Source: Hondaea fermentalgiana
Taxonomy: Eukaryota; Sar; Bigyra; Thraustochytrida; Thraustochytriidae
Direction: 5' to 3'
Length of the DNA stretch: 64,000 nt
Assembly: GCA_014084085.1 (NCBI GenBank)
Contig: NPFB01000025.1
Location: 171,642-235,641 of the forward strand
Part shown: positions 30,388 through 41,107 of the stretch, in pieces
Numbering within the stretch: the first letter of the stretch is position 1
Layout: each line of letters begins with the position of its first letter
Translations under genes and position numbers: made by a program
The notes under the pieces: model-generated
The model's input: the letters and a program-made list of their open reading frames with translations, nothing else
What the model was told of the DNA's origin: nothing
The model's database searches: none

Positions 30388-31554
30388 TGGTTAGAGAACC
30401 CGTTTAAGTTGAGACAGCGAAAGTCTCACGCACGCAATCGTGCTCGTTCTCGTGCTCGCGAGCTGGGACGCGCTGTCTGCGCGGCTCCTTCCTCGAGCTG
30501 GTCCGGTTCACGCCGATCACAGCCGATAACAGCGCGCGGAATCGAGTCGCAAGAGGCTTGTCTTCCCTGGACACCTTTTGTCGCGCGGGCCTTTGCCGTC
30601 TCGCTGCAGTCCTGGGCGACCCGCGACCGCGTCCCTCGTCCGATCGACCGCGCGCGAATCGCGACGGCGGGCAAGCAAGCTCCGCGCCGCAGATGTCTGC
30701 GGCGTTCGACTTGCGTCTCGATTATGCTTTCCGCTCGGACGCCCTTCCCTTGTAAAAACCGAGCTTCGCTTCTGCAGCCCCCGAATTCCTTTCCTTTCCT
30801 GCCTCCGCCTTCTCGCCTTCCCTGCGTGCCTGCTCAGGCCCAGCCCTCCCGCGCTCGAGCCCACGCGCGCAGCCCTTGCTCGCTTTCTCCCTCCCTCTGC
30901 GCCATGTTGCCGTTACGTTTGTAACGCTTGACGGCCCCGCCCTGTCCCCACTGAGGGCCCGCGCGAGACGCTGCGCCCGCGTCCCCACCGCGCGGCCGTC
31001 GCCGCGGGGTGCCCCGGTTCGCGCTGCGTGGAATATAGGAGAGGGCGGGAGGGTCGTCCCGACGACCTCACAAGCTGATTCCGAGTTCGCCTGACTCGTT
31101 CAACCATGGCAACTATTTGTTCAACTTGCTGGCAACTTGTTTATTGCCCCGGGCCCGGCCCGCGTGTTCAAGTCGGCGTTCCATTGCCAGCCTCCACACC
31201 TCCGACTCCGACTCTTTTAGCCTGATGAGTGTTCTATTTGTGTTCTCTTTGGCGCCTACCTTCGTTCCGCAGTGTTCTGCGCCGCTGCGCCAAGCAGGGG
31301 GGCGGGCTGAGCGTTCCGGATGGTTCTTGAACGTAGGGCGAGCGGCGGTCGGACCTGGCACGAAGATAATGTCGGACATGATGTACGCGCTGGGGGACAG
31401 GGAGAAGGAGCAGGAGCAGAGCAGGAGCAAGAGCAGGAGCGGGAGCAGACCCGCATCGAGCCGAGACGAAGCGAGACGAGCAGACACGAGATCCGAGGCA
31501 GCGGACAGAAGCGCAGGAATCGGAGTCGAAGTCGAAGTCGAAGGAGGAGGGAGG
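30388..31554. other. divergent promoter region
   Basis: This 1.17-kb region lies between the divergent MYB and acyl-CoA dehydrogenase genes. It contains short open frames on both strands of Arg/Ser/Ala-rich composition. The acyl-CoA dehydrogenase frame stays open back to about 31117, with ATGs at 31225 and nearer. Confidence 0.5.
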
Positions 31555-32826
31555 ATGAAGAAGTGCGAGCAGGCGCTCGCGCCTTATGGCGACCAGCTCA
31601 CGTTTGCGGAGCCTTACTGGTGCCAGGGGTTCCCGTCGCCGTACTACAAGGACACGCACGTGGAGTTCCGGAACAAGGTCCGCGAGTTCGTTGACAAGGA
31701 GATCATTCCCTTCGTCGACGAGTGGATCGATGAGGGCAAGCTGTACCCGCTCGAGCTGCACAAGAAGGCGTACGAGGCCGGCATCTCGGGCATTCTGTAC
31801 CCTAGCGAGTGGGGCGGCACCCCCCCGAAGGACTTTGACGCCTTTCACGAGCTGATTCTCTGGCAAGAGCTCGCGCGTCCGGGTGGCGGCGGCGTCCTGG
31901 GTCAGCTTTCCATCAACTCGATGGCGCTGCCGCCCATCATCAAGTTCGCTTCGGACTACATTAAGCAAAAAGTGCTCCGCGACGTCGTGACAGGCAAGAA
32001 GAACATCTCGCTCATGATCTCGGAGCCCTGGGCTGGCTCTGATGTGGCCAACATTCGCACGACAGCCAGACGCGAGGGCGATTACTACATTGTCGATGGC
32101 GAGAAGAAGTGGATCACGGGCTCGCTCATTGCCGACTACTGGACCTGCCTCGTGCGCACTGGAGGTGACGGCGCCGGCGGTCTCTCGTGCCTGCTTCTGG
32201 AGAAGAGCATGCCGGGCATCAAGATCCGCAAGATGAAGACCCAGTTCGACAACACTCACAACACTTGCCAAGTCTCTCTCGACGACGTCAAGGTGCCCGT
32301 GGAAAACCTCATTGGCGAGGAGGGCAAGGGCTTCACTTACCTTACGGTGAACTTTAACCACGAACGCTTTGTCATTGCCGCCGGCACCTGCATGAGCGCT
32401 CGCCAGTGCTATCAGGAGGCCTTTCACGAGGCGATGACGCGCAAGACTTTTGGCCAAAAGCTCATCGACTCCCAGATCATTCGTTTCAAGCTTGCTGAAA
32501 TGGCGCGCCAGATTGAGGCCTTGCAAGACCATCTTGAACGCATTGCCTACGCTTTTGCCAGCGGCGTCCCTGACGCAGGTCTTGGACCTCAGTGTGCTCT
32601 TCTCAAAGTTCAGGCCACCAAGACCTTTGAGTATTGTGCTCGCGAGGCTGTGCAGGTTTTCGGCGGCAGCGGACTCGTGCGCGAGGGCCGCGGGCGCAAG
32701 GTCGAGCGTCTCTACCGCGAGGTACGCGGTGCTGCTATTCCCGGTGGTTCGGAAGAGATCCTTGAAGACTTTGCCATTCGCCGTGCGACTGCTGAGGCGC
32801 TCAAGAACAAGAAGTCGCGCATTTAA
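31555..32826 (+). CDS. acyl-CoA dehydrogenase family protein
   Basis: From ATG 31555 the product is 423 aa, normal for an acyl-CoA dehydrogenase, an FAD enzyme oxidising acyl-CoA thioesters. Visible family features are the N-terminal helical domain (FRNKVREFVDKEIIPFVDEW), the FAD/substrate segment MISEPWAGSDVANIRTTA, the middle beta-domain GEKKWITGSLIADYW, and C-terminal motifs NFNHERFVIAAGT, TFGQKLIDSQ, AVQVFGGSG and the final YREVRGAAIPGGSEEILEDF. The start was placed next to the conserved domain; upstream in-frame ATGs add Ser/Arg/Glu-rich sequence. Substrate chain length is not predictable. The C-terminus shows no SKL-type peroxisomal signal (it ends KSRI). The gene is convergent with the damaged armadillo gene 3' of it. 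Confidence 0.9.
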   Translation: MKKCEQALAPYGDQLTFAEPYWCQGFPSPYYKDTHVEFRNKVREFVDKEIIPFVDEWIDEGKLYPLELHKKAYEAGISGILYPSEWGGTPPKDFDAFHELILWQELARPGGGGVLGQLSINSMALPPIIKFASDYIKQKVLRDVVTGKKNISLMISEPWAGSDVANIRTTARREGDYYIVDGEKKWITGSLIADYWTCLVRTGGDGAGGLSCLLLEKSMPGIKIRKMKTQFDNTHNTCQVSLDDVKVPVENLIGEEGKGFTYLTVNFNHERFVIAAGTCMSARQCYQEAFHEAMTRKTFGQKLIDSQIIRFKLAEMARQIEALQDHLERIAYAFASGVPDAGLGPQCALLKVQATKTFEYCAREAVQVFGGSGLVREGRGRKVERLYREVRGAAIPGGSEEILEDFAIRRATAEALKNKKSRI

Positions 32827-32849
32827 AGTTTCATTATGATTCATCTTTT

Positions 32850-34534
32850 GCTTCAAACGTGTCATGCTGATATTCCGGACGTTCTGTTCTCGAAGGTACA
32901 TCTCAACAGACGTGTCTGTAGCGAAAAAAGCCAGAGCCTTGCGTGCAATCTCCTGGAGGTTTTCGTTCCTGAGATGGTTGCGCATGGCCGCGACGATATC
33001 CTTGCCGACCTCAAGCTCTTGCCTAAGGACCACCTGATTGCGGATGTTGCTAGCTGCGAGGTTCCAAAGAGTCCCGCAGGCATTTTCTTGAACATTTTCG
33101 ATCCAGGGATGGTTGCGCATGGCCGCGACGATTTCCTTCCCGACCTCAAGCTCCTGCCCGAAAATATTGCCTGCGAGCTCCGCATGCAACTTCCTGCACG
33201 TCTTCGCTCCCGAGATGGCTGCTCATGGCCGCGACGATCTCTCTTCCGACCTCGAGCTCTTGCCCGAGGATCACCTGGTTGCGGTCGCTGGCTGCAAGAA
33301 CATGAAGATCTCCGCATGCAAGTTTCTGCACGTCTTCGCTCTCGGGATGGTTGCGCATGGCCACGACAATTTCCTTGCAGACCTCGAGCTCTTGCCCAAG
33401 AGTCACCTGGTTGCTGAATGCAAGATTTTGAAGAGCTCCGCATGCACGTTTCTGCACGTCTTCGCTCTCGAAATGGTTGCGCATGGGCGCGACGATCTCC
33501 TTGCCGACCTCGAGCTCTTGCCCAAGAATTAACTGGTTGCGGTCATTATTGTCTGCGAGATTCCAAAGAGCAGCGCAGGCAAATCCCTGGACAACTTCGT
33601 TCCCGGGATGCATCGCTGCAACGATGTCCTTGCCAACCTCGAGCTCTTGCCCGAGGATCACCTTGTTGCGAGTATTGAGTGCGATAGCCACGAGAGCAAA
33701 GCATGCATACCCTTGAACATATTTGCTCTCGGGATGGTTGCCCATCGCGATGATGATCTCCGTGCCAACCTCGAGCCCTTGCCCGAGAATCACCTGTTTG
33801 CTGACTGCAAGATTTTGAAGAGCTCCGCATGCATGTTCCTGCACGTCTTCGCTCTCGGGATGGTTGTGTATGGCCGCGATGATGTCCTTGCAGACCTCGA
33901 GCTCTTGCCCAAGGGCCACCTTGTTGCGGTCATTGTCATACGTAGCAGCGATAACAAATGCACAAGCTGCTGCTTGAAGGTTTTTATGGTCGCGAAGTGC
34001 TTGCAACATCTCGATCGCAATACTGCCCAAATCATGCTCTTGAATTTCCGCATCACGAAACAATGAATTTGAGTCTCCAGACAGAGCGAAGCGGATCACC
34101 CATAAAGTTTTAGCTGATATGTCAGGATCTGTGCTGCGTTCCAAAATTCGTTTCGATATCACAATGATACCTCGAGAGCAAGCCGTTGCACGCATCACGC
34201 TACCATTCTTGGCGGCACGTTCCTGCTCGAAGATGTATCGAAGCGTGTCGACCGTGGACCTGAGATCGCCCGTGGACCTGAGATCGCCCGTATCCTCGGA
34301 CAATTCACGAACAAGGCCTTGTACAAGCTCAATGCTGGCATCTCCAGCACTGTTTCGACCGGCGCAACTTTTACGCTGACGGTAAGCGCACTTACCGAGC
34401 TGGCCCTTGAGAGCCGTGTTCATGTCTATATCGATGTAGGGGTTTTCTTGAAGTGGTGAAATGATCTCTTCAGGAGTGGAAAAAGCTTTCCAAGAATGAT
34501 GGCTCATTATGGGCAAGTCGAACACTGCAAACAA
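32850..34534 (-). pseudogene. armadillo-repeat gene disrupted by a frameshift
   Basis: From ATG 34534 the frame encodes 462 aa. Its second half is tandem units of about 40-45 aa with consensus LGQELEVGKEIVAAMRNH, SEDVQ, ACGALQNLA. At about 33175 the frame breaks into unrelated sequence and stops at 33146. The same repeat continues in another frame (33189 down to about 32850) with GQELEVGKEIVAAMRNH and NACGTLWNLA. Comparing neighbouring units on DNA, the stretch from GCCC to GAGCTCCGCA is 19 bp here and 39 bp in the next unit, so about 20 bp are missing, which shifts frame. The second frame then runs without a stop into antisense of the acyl-CoA dehydrogenase gene. It is a decaying gene, a recent mutation, or an assembly error in near-identical repeats. 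The N-terminal 150 aa are not recognised. Confidence 0.6.
34253..34288 (-). repeat. 18-bp exact tandem duplication
   Basis: Two adjacent 18-bp copies (CGTGGACCTGAGATCGCC on plus) encode a duplicated six-residue unit (GDLRST) in the armadillo ORF. Confidence 0.95.
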
Positions 34535-34549
34535 TCAACAGGAGCTAAA

Positions 34550-36268
34550 TTACACATCGATTTTGGTGTTTTTCATGTACGAGTTCATCCATTTGCCGTA
34601 GGAACTGCGCGTGACAGGTTCACTGGAGATGACAATATCAGAAGGGGAGTGGGACTGGGGTTCCATCTTACATGTGCGCGAGTGTTTCTGGCACTTGCGA
34701 TGAAAAACGACAATAGTGCATCCCTGTCCGGAAGAATTCGTCTTTTGCGCGCCTGCGGCGTTGGCAGTTGAGGCAGCTGTAGAATAAGCCTTCTTCTTCA
34801 ATGACCGAATCTTGCTTGACAAATAATCTGTGGGAGTGGACTTTTTCTTGTGAAAGCGGTCCGCGCGGCGCTCGCGGTCCTTGACAACGAGCTCGAGCTG
34901 CTTGAGTTTATGATCATCCGACACTGAACAACCCGTGTTGATAAGAGACATGGCCTCGATGATATCGTCCATGCTACTCTCGAGGACGGGCTTGGACAGA
35001 ACTTCGGCAAAGTTGCTCGGTTGCACCTGAACGCGCTGCGTAGGACGTTCGGCAATGGGCGAGACGCATTCGACCCTTCGTTTCTTGTAATCGGCTGCGA
35101 CAGCACTGCTGAATCCACTTCCGAGACCGCCGCTGAGGGACCGCGCCGCATACGAGGCCGCGAGCGGAGTGGCGCGGTTCCGGTCCCCGAGACCCGACGT
35201 GTCCTGGTTGTGAATAATCGTCCGCAAAAGCTCGACTGAGCTTTCGGACATTTCTGAGTGGTTACTTTGCAGCGCATGAAGAAGCGCCTTCGGGTCGGAG
35301 GTGCTCCTGAACATGTTCGTCCCGGACAGAGCCCGCTGAGGAAACGCAAGACCGCCGACGGAGCTATGATTGTCAGTGCGGCCGTGATGCTGATGCTGCT
35401 GTAGAAAGTTTGGCTGCATGAAAGTTTGTTGCGTGGCGGTTTGGGGAGCACCCCTGCTACCGAGAGAGCTATAGGGAGTCATGAGGTAGTCATCGCTTTT
35501 CCGCACGCCAAAATTAGACCCGCCATTGCCGTTGTTTGCATTGTTGCTGCTAAAGAGGTTAATTCGCGGGTAGATGCCGGACATGCCGCTGCCAAAGTGT
35601 TGAAGCGTTCCTGTTCCCAGGGTTTGCAGCGAGCCGTCGCTGTTATAGGTTTGGAGCGGACCGTGCGAGTTGGGAATGGGCAGCTGGAAGGAGGACCCGC
35701 TATTGTGAGACTTTAGCGTGGTGTCGCCGCTCGAAGCGTTGTTGATATTATTGTGACTGTGATTGCTGCTGTGGCTGGATCCGTGCGTGACAAAGTTGAG
35801 GGCCGGAGGCGGGCTTGCACCTTCGGTGCTGGCACTTGTGCTAGCGTTTCCAGGACTGCTGCCCGCAGCAAGCGACGAGTGGTGGTGCGAGTTAGTGTAG
35901 TTATTTCCATTGCCGTTGCCGTTCATCATGTTATTATTGCTGGTCAGGTTTCCATTGGCGCCGTTGTTATAGTGATTCCCACGCGTGTTGGTTCCATTGC
36001 TCGCGCTTGCTGGCGTGCTGCTGCCGAGCGAGTGTAGGTTCAGATTTAAATTGAATCCGTTGAGACCCGACAAATTGTGCAGCGCGGCATTCTTGCCTCC
36101 GGCGTCGCTCCTGGCGTCGTGCATGCCATTCCCAGGCCTGCTGGTGCTGTCGCTGTTGTTGCTGTTGTTGCTGGAGGCGGCGCCGTTCGACCCGAAGGCA
36201 CCCGTGTTGAGTCCGCTACCGCTGAGCATCATCTCATCGCCGGTCGCATGCTCGAGCTTGCCGTACAT
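34550..36268 (-). CDS. hypothetical Asn/Ser/His-rich low-complexity protein
   Basis: From the first ATG of this frame (36268) the product is 572 aa. Residues 1-380 are dominated by Asn, Ser, Gly and His with scattered aromatic positions. The C-terminal 190 residues are more ordered and carry a basic helix (LELVVKDRERRADRFHKK), a Lys/Arg-rich stretch (KIRSLKKKA) and a Cys/His cluster (CTIVVFHRKCQKHSRTC) that might bind metal. A frame with poly-Gln is open upstream but begins without ATG. It could be a transcriptional or RNA-binding regulator; no family is recognised. Confidence 0.6.
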   Translation of the reverse strand: MYGKLEHATGDEMMLSGSGLNTGAFGSNGAASSNNSNNSDSTSRPGNGMHDARSDAGGKNAALHNLSGLNGFNLNLNLHSLGSSTPASASNGTNTRGNHYNNGANGNLTSNNNMMNGNGNGNNYTNSHHHSSLAAGSSPGNASTSASTEGASPPPALNFVTHGSSHSSNHSHNNINNASSGDTTLKSHNSGSSFQLPIPNSHGPLQTYNSDGSLQTLGTGTLQHFGSGMSGIYPRINLFSSNNANNGNGGSNFGVRKSDDYLMTPYSSLGSRGAPQTATQQTFMQPNFLQQHQHHGRTDNHSSVGGLAFPQRALSGTNMFRSTSDPKALLHALQSNHSEMSESSVELLRTIIHNQDTSGLGDRNRATPLAASYAARSLSGGLGSGFSSAVAADYKKRRVECVSPIAERPTQRVQVQPSNFAEVLSKPVLESSMDDIIEAMSLINTGCSVSDDHKLKQLELVVKDRERRADRFHKKKSTPTDYLSSKIRSLKKKAYSTAASTANAAGAQKTNSSGQGCTIVVFHRKCQKHSRTCKMEPQSHSPSDIVISSEPVTRSSYGKWMNSYMKNTKIDV

Positions 36269-36432
36269 GGTTACAGGTCGATTGTCCACGGGGTCGCTGT
36301 TGTCGACGTGGTCGAAGTCGCGGCGGCGCTGTTGCTGCTGCTGCTGCTGCTCGTCGGTGTTGTTCCAAGAGAGCAGCAGCTCTCGGGTACCGACCGGCAG
36401 CCAGCAGACAGACGCAGACAAACAGACGCAGG

Positions 36433-36467
36433 CAGTCAGTCAGTCAGTCAGACAGACAGACAGACGG
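36433..36467. repeat. (CAGT)n then (CAGA)n microsatellite
   Basis: Two adjoining tetranucleotide runs lie just upstream of the low-complexity gene's start on the minus strand. Confidence 0.9.
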
Positions 36468-36737
36468 ACGGAGATAGTCGCCGCCGCCGCCCTCCCGCGG
36501 CGCGAGCGTCTCCGGCCGCGTGCGTCGTCTCGCCCGCTCAGCCGTGCCTTCGGTGGAGGCGCGGACGGGGCAGATGGACGGACGGCTTGACGAAAGATGG
36601 ATGGATGATTGGATGAATGGATGCCCGATGTAGGAGGGTGCCTCCCGCTCTCCCCGGCGGCGCGTCCAGTTTCCCTCCCTTCCGGGCCTCGCGGGCGGGC
36701 GCGCGGCGCGCCGTCTGCCGGAGCGTGCGGGCGGGCG

Positions 36738-36799
36738 CGCGTACGCGTGCGTGCGTGCGAGCGAGCGAGCAGGCAGGCAGGCAGGCAGGCAGGCGGGCG
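36738..36799. repeat. (GCGT)n, (GAGC)n and (GCAG)n compound microsatellite
   Basis: Consecutive tetranucleotide runs drift from GCGT to GAGC to GCAG within 60 bp. Confidence 0.85.
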
Positions 36800-37579
36800 A
36801 GACAGGCGCCGTTCGCGTTTGGCGACTTTTAAACGCAGCCGGAAAGCAACCAGGGAACAAACGCGACGGACCCGTGAACAAATCGACGAATAACCCTCTT
36901 CCCGCGCCTCCTCGTGAATGAACAATCCGCCGGAGGGCCGACTGGGAGAGAGAGGTGGAAAAATTCAATTTTCCCACTGGCCACTCGGCCGCCCAGGCAG
37001 CCTGGCTGCCACTGCGAGCGAAGAGCAACTCTGCTCTATTCTGCACTTGCGCCGCGCCATTCTGCACTTGCGCCGCAGCCTTGCTCGCTCCTCCCCCCTC
37101 CTCCTCTCCCCTTCCTGCGGGGCCGCGTGCCCCGAGCTTTTTGGGGTCCCCGGGGGCTCCAATTTGTTTTTCAATTCGGGCCTGCCAAGTTTGTTGATCG
37201 TTGCCAGTGCAGCTCCGATCCGAGTTCGCCGCAGAAGCCAGGATTTGGGGCGCTGGTAGACGTACTTGGCGGTCTCCACGGAGGCCGAGCGTACCTGGAG
37301 GATCGATTCTTCGTCGCCATGGTCGCTAGCGGCTGTAGCTGGAGCGTGGCCAGCGGCCGATGGCAGATTTCCTTCAAGACTGCTGCGGGTGCATGCGAGC
37401 TCCGCTTCCGCTCCGCCAGTCTGTAACTTATTGGTGGTTGGTGACCACTTCTTTCTCGGCCTCTTTCTGGGTCATTTATTTTCACGTTGCAGTTGCCAAG
37501 TGCAGAGGTTGTTCGTTCACTCCTGTTGAAACCTTTCTTTCCAACCAGCCATGGCAGCTGCAGCTGCCTCTGGCAAGCG

Positions 37580-37580
<1 letters not shown>

Positions 37581-37628
<48 letters not shown>
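37581..37628. repeat. (GCAA)n microsatellite
   Basis: Twelve GCAA units by eye. The only effect on ORFs is Ser-Lys-Gln or Leu-Ala-Cys repeats that I regard as non-coding. Confidence 0.97.
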
Positions 37629-39009
37629 CAGCAAGTCGCAGTGGGCCGCTGCCGCACTGGGTCCTTCCCTTCCTCCGAGGCGTGCCAGTTCTTTTCGCGG
37701 CCAAGAAACGAGCAAACCATCGCTCGAGTTGCTTCGCGGAGAGGTCTCGTTTTTAGGGCCGTTCCTGGGACATAGCCTGCACTGCGCGGAGCTCAATGCT
37801 CGCGAAAGCCGTAGCTGCGCGGGCGCACTGCTCTTTGCTCCTGTTCTGCGGCAGCGATTATCATGATAGTGGTATGGATTCAACCAACACTGCAACTCAC
37901 GATGGCGAACCCCAGACGCGTGAACCTTGAAGAAGATTGTGCTCTGGATCGGAGCTTGGGGAGGACTCCGGAGAAAGAGGTCATGACGTTCAAGTTGTTC
38001 ACCCGCGCAGTCGACTGCGAGGCGAAAAAGCGTGCAGGCAATGCAGCTGCGGCGCGACACGGCGAGCGCGAGACGTAGACGCGCTTGCGCAAGAGAGTGC
38101 GCCATGGCGGAGGCGATCCGCGTCCAGCGGGATTTAACTTAATAAAAAAAACTCGCTTTGTACCCCTGCACCGGCGCCGGCCTCCGCACTTCATTCCGCG
38201 CGCGCAGCCCCTTGCAGGGGGTCATTATGGACACTCTTTCCAGCAATGTACGCGCCGGAAATTGTTTCCCATTTTTATCCTTCTTTTCTACCTGTTGTAG
38301 TAGTACTTCTTGTAAGTAACTTCCCACGCTCACAGTTTGTTGGTGTTGCGGAGCGGCCGCAAGTGGCCAATGGCGACGCAAGTACTGCGCGGCGTCTGCG
38401 CTCGAAGTGGAGCAAACGGCCCCTCACTCTCATCCGTGATGCACACGCCGCTGCCGCCCGCCAGCCCACCGGCCAGCCCAGACCTAGACTAGAATAATAA
38501 AAAAACAAAAGAAAGAAGGGAAAAAACCCAACCAACCGGCAGACAAAAAAATAAAAGCAGAGAGAGGCGAAGAACGTCGAGCACGCCGGAACAAACAGCC
38601 AGCTCGAGGAGGCAGGCAAGACGGACGGGCGCGCAGGCAGACCTCGAGGGCGGCTCGCCAGGCGCGCGCCCCGCTCGACCCGGCCGCCGTCGCTCGCGCC
38701 GCGCCTGGCCGGCCGCCGCCCGGGCGGGCCGCTGCTGCGCCTCGCGCTCGTGCGCCGGCCGCGCGGGATCGCGGCGGCTCGGGCGAGATCACGGAGCAGG
38801 AGAGGGCGCAAGGCGATATCAATCGCGCGCTTCCTGCCACTGCTCTTCGAGTTGCGACCTTGCGGGGCCCAGGAGGATACCACCGGCGCCGAACCGGCGC
38901 ATCATCGGCGCGGGCGGCGGGCGCAGCGCCGCGGCCGCAGCCGCAGCCGCAGCGAGGACCGCGCGGGCGGGCTGGCCGGCCGCAGCGGGCGAGCCCCGAG
39001 CGCGCCGGG

Positions 39010-40371
39010 ATGAAACGGAACCTGTCGCTCTCCGGAACAAGCTTTCCGGGGAGCCAGCACCAGCGTAACAACACGCACGCACACGCTCACGGCGGCAACC
39101 AAACGGGCTCGCCGTACCACCATTCATCGCAACAGCGAGATCATGGGAACAATGTATACGGATCGTCCTCGGTGTCTTCGTCGTCAATATCCTCGTCGTC
39201 GGCGGCGTCCTCGGTGAACTCTCGCGCGTCGCCGCAGCACTCGACGACGGCGTCCCCGACGGGGCCCTCGCACCATGCAGCAAGAGATCACCAAATTCAG
39301 CAACAGGTGCAACAACAAATGCAGCAACTCCGCCTTCAGCAGACGACGCCATCTGCGGACCAGCAGCAACAGCATCTGCATCAATTACATGGAGCTTCAA
39401 GAGGAGGCGGCAGCTCTGCCCCGTTCGGGGCCGATACGGCGAACGCACAACACGTAAACAACAGCGCAAACTTTAGGTCAATCTCGCAACAACAACAACA
39501 ACAACAACAACATGGCTCTTTGTCGTCGCCTAATGCGGAGCAAGCTCCATCAACACCGCCTCTCGGGGGCCAGCAGGGCGACCAAGAGCTCGAGAAACGT
39601 CTGGGGGGTAATCAGAGACAGTCGTCCTCGAATCTGTTTAATCCACAGATTCTTGCAGCGCTGCAGTCGACCGGCTCCGGTTTTGGTAACATGCAAAGCA
39701 TGCTTAATTCTCCTGCCGCCGCCAGGTCCTCCTCCTTGTCGACAAATCTAGGGTCGTCGGGGTTGGGCTTTTCGGCAAATCACTCTGAAGCCCAAGGCCA
39801 GGGCCTTGGCGCAAGTGTTTCTTTAAGCTCGCATCGAAGCGCTCCCGAGCTCGCAACGGCGCGAATCACGGATAGACAAACATACAAGGAGGTCCGCGAG
39901 CGCATGGTTGACATGGTGGACGACAAACCCAATCTTTCGAAACACGACTTTGACCAGCTGTATCTCGATTTGCGACGCACGCAAGAGTTTGCGCGTCAAG
40001 TCAGCATGCCCGACAAGTCCAAACTTCAGCTCAAGGAATCTGCCAACATGAATGTCGACGTGGCCTGGCAACAGCTGCTGGACCGCAGCCTCATCACAGA
40101 GAACGACGACGAGAACTTTATTCGATTGCTCATTTGGCGCCAGCATCTTCGGATTCGCACGAACAACTTTGAGCCGCCGACCTTTGCGGACGCGCGCCAG
40201 TGGACTGGCATGCTCTTCCACCAGACGCTTGTCAACATGGTCGACGAGACGCGTACCTTTAAAAATTCAAAACCTCGCACGCGCAGCGAGCTCTTTCTCC
40301 GGCTCTATCTGCTCGCCAAGGTATCCGGCATCCAGCTCGAATTTCACCACACTGACTTTCGATCCGGTTAA
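39010..40371 (+). CDS. hypothetical Gln/Ser-rich protein with conserved-looking C-terminal helical domain
   Basis: From ATG 39010 the product is 453 aa. Residues 1-300 are low complexity: His/Asn, Ser runs, and Gln runs including CAACAA repeats near 39489-39510. Residues about 300-453 look folded and mostly helical (TYKEVRERMVDMVDDKPN, HDFDQLYLDLRRTQEFAR, NVDVAWQQLLDRSLITEND, ENFIRLLIWRQHLRIRTNN, RSELFLRLYLLAKVSGIQL). The pattern of a short helical unit before VAWQQLL faintly recalls formin GTPase-binding regions, but that is not strong enough to name. It lies just upstream of the MOB cluster on the same strand. Confidence 0.65.
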   Translation: MKRNLSLSGTSFPGSQHQRNNTHAHAHGGNQTGSPYHHSSQQRDHGNNVYGSSSVSSSSISSSSAASSVNSRASPQHSTTASPTGPSHHAARDHQIQQQVQQQMQQLRLQQTTPSADQQQQHLHQLHGASRGGGSSAPFGADTANAQHVNNSANFRSISQQQQQQQQHGSLSSPNAEQAPSTPPLGGQQGDQELEKRLGGNQRQSSSNLFNPQILAALQSTGSGFGNMQSMLNSPAAARSSSLSTNLGSSGLGFSANHSEAQGQGLGASVSLSSHRSAPELATARITDRQTYKEVRERMVDMVDDKPNLSKHDFDQLYLDLRRTQEFARQVSMPDKSKLQLKESANMNVDVAWQQLLDRSLITENDDENFIRLLIWRQHLRIRTNNFEPPTFADARQWTGMLFHQTLVNMVDETRTFKNSKPRTRSELFLRLYLLAKVSGIQLEFHHTDFRSG

Positions 40372-41107
40372 CCAAGCTTGCGCGCAGCAGCGCCAGTAAT
40401 GACCATCAACACTCCAACCGCACGCGGTGCCACCTATACCTTACGTACTAGGCCTACTCTCAACTACTTTTCTTGACTTTATATCAAACGATGGTCGTCC
40501 ATGCTCGCTTTCTCGATGTATACCGGCGGTAGCGCCAGACGCCGCGGCACGCCATGCTGCTCTCCGGACGGCCCTTCGTCCGTCGCCTTACTCTCCCCTC
40601 TTGCGCGAAACACTGGCGCGCGACTGGATTGGATTGCACTAGGCCTGCGCAAGCACACAGACTTTTCGACGGCATGCAAATAGCAAAGTAAAAAGAGTAA
40701 AGTTTAGCAGAGCAAAGTAAAAAGGTTAGGCCTGCAAAGCAAAAGGAAAGCAAAGCAAAGCGAAAACTTTTTGGGCTTTTCGCGTGCTCGAGTCCGTCTG
40801 TCTGTCGGTCCAGCGAGGGATCTTTGCGGCCGCCGCAAGACTACGCGAGACTTGGACCTCGTCGAGCGGGCGGGCGGGTGAGCGGGTGAGCGAGCGAGCG
40901 AGCGAGCGAGCGCGCCAGCAGACGCCGCGCCCTCCTGCGCGACAGCAGCTAACGCACGTCCCCTGCTGCGGCGAGGAGCAGGGCGGGAGGTATTTTGCGA
41001 GCGAGTGTGCACACGCGCCGCCGGTGCTGCTCCTGGAGAGCTCCTTGCAAGAAAAAGGACGAGACGCTGACCGGCTGCCTGCCTTTCGACACGGGAACAA
41101 AGTGAAA
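40372..41107. other. spacer upstream of first MOB gene
   Basis: This 736-bp region contains AGCAAAG-rich repeats at 40680-40765, a GAGC run at 40885-40912 and the GTGTGCACAC element. The MOB frame is open back to 40784 but the translation there is Arg/Ala/Ser-rich, so it is read as 5' UTR. Confidence 0.55.
41005..41014 (+). promoter_or_regulatory. shared upstream element, MOB copy A
   Basis: The palindrome GTGTGCACAC lies 103 bp before the start of MOB copy A. The same 10-mer or a one-base variant occurs 76-110 bp before all four MOB starts. Confidence 0.5.

Larger units (their letters stand above)
36269..39009. other. large divergent spacer with microsatellites
   Basis: This 2.7-kb region separates two divergent low-complexity-protein genes. 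It holds (CAGT)/(CAGA) at 36433-36467, (GCGT)/(GCAG) at 36738-36799, GGATGGAT repeats near 36598, a short direct repeat of TTCTGCACTTGCGCCGC around 37040-37075 and (GCAA)n at 37581-37628. Many frames are open because of GC content, but none has domain-like sequence. It probably contains two long 5' UTRs and promoters. Confidence 0.5.

Noticed and set aside
31234..32830. Long minus-strand frame opposite the acyl-CoA dehydrogenase gene
   Set aside because: It is antisense to a conserved enzyme and shows no domain of its own; only the part beyond the enzyme's stop matches the armadillo repeat.
36914..37426. Plus-strand frame containing GGRAYLEDRFF, resembling the start of a PP2C phosphatase
   Set aside because: Only about ten residues fit, the frame stops soon after, and no further PP2C motif occurs in any frame nearby.
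37551..37775. ORF with Ser-Lys-Gln-Ala repeats
   Set aside because: It is generated entirely by the (GCAA)n microsatellite.
40784..41107. 108-codon extension of MOB copy A
   Set aside because: The other three paralogues start at the equivalent of 41108, and the upstream translation is simple-repeat derived.
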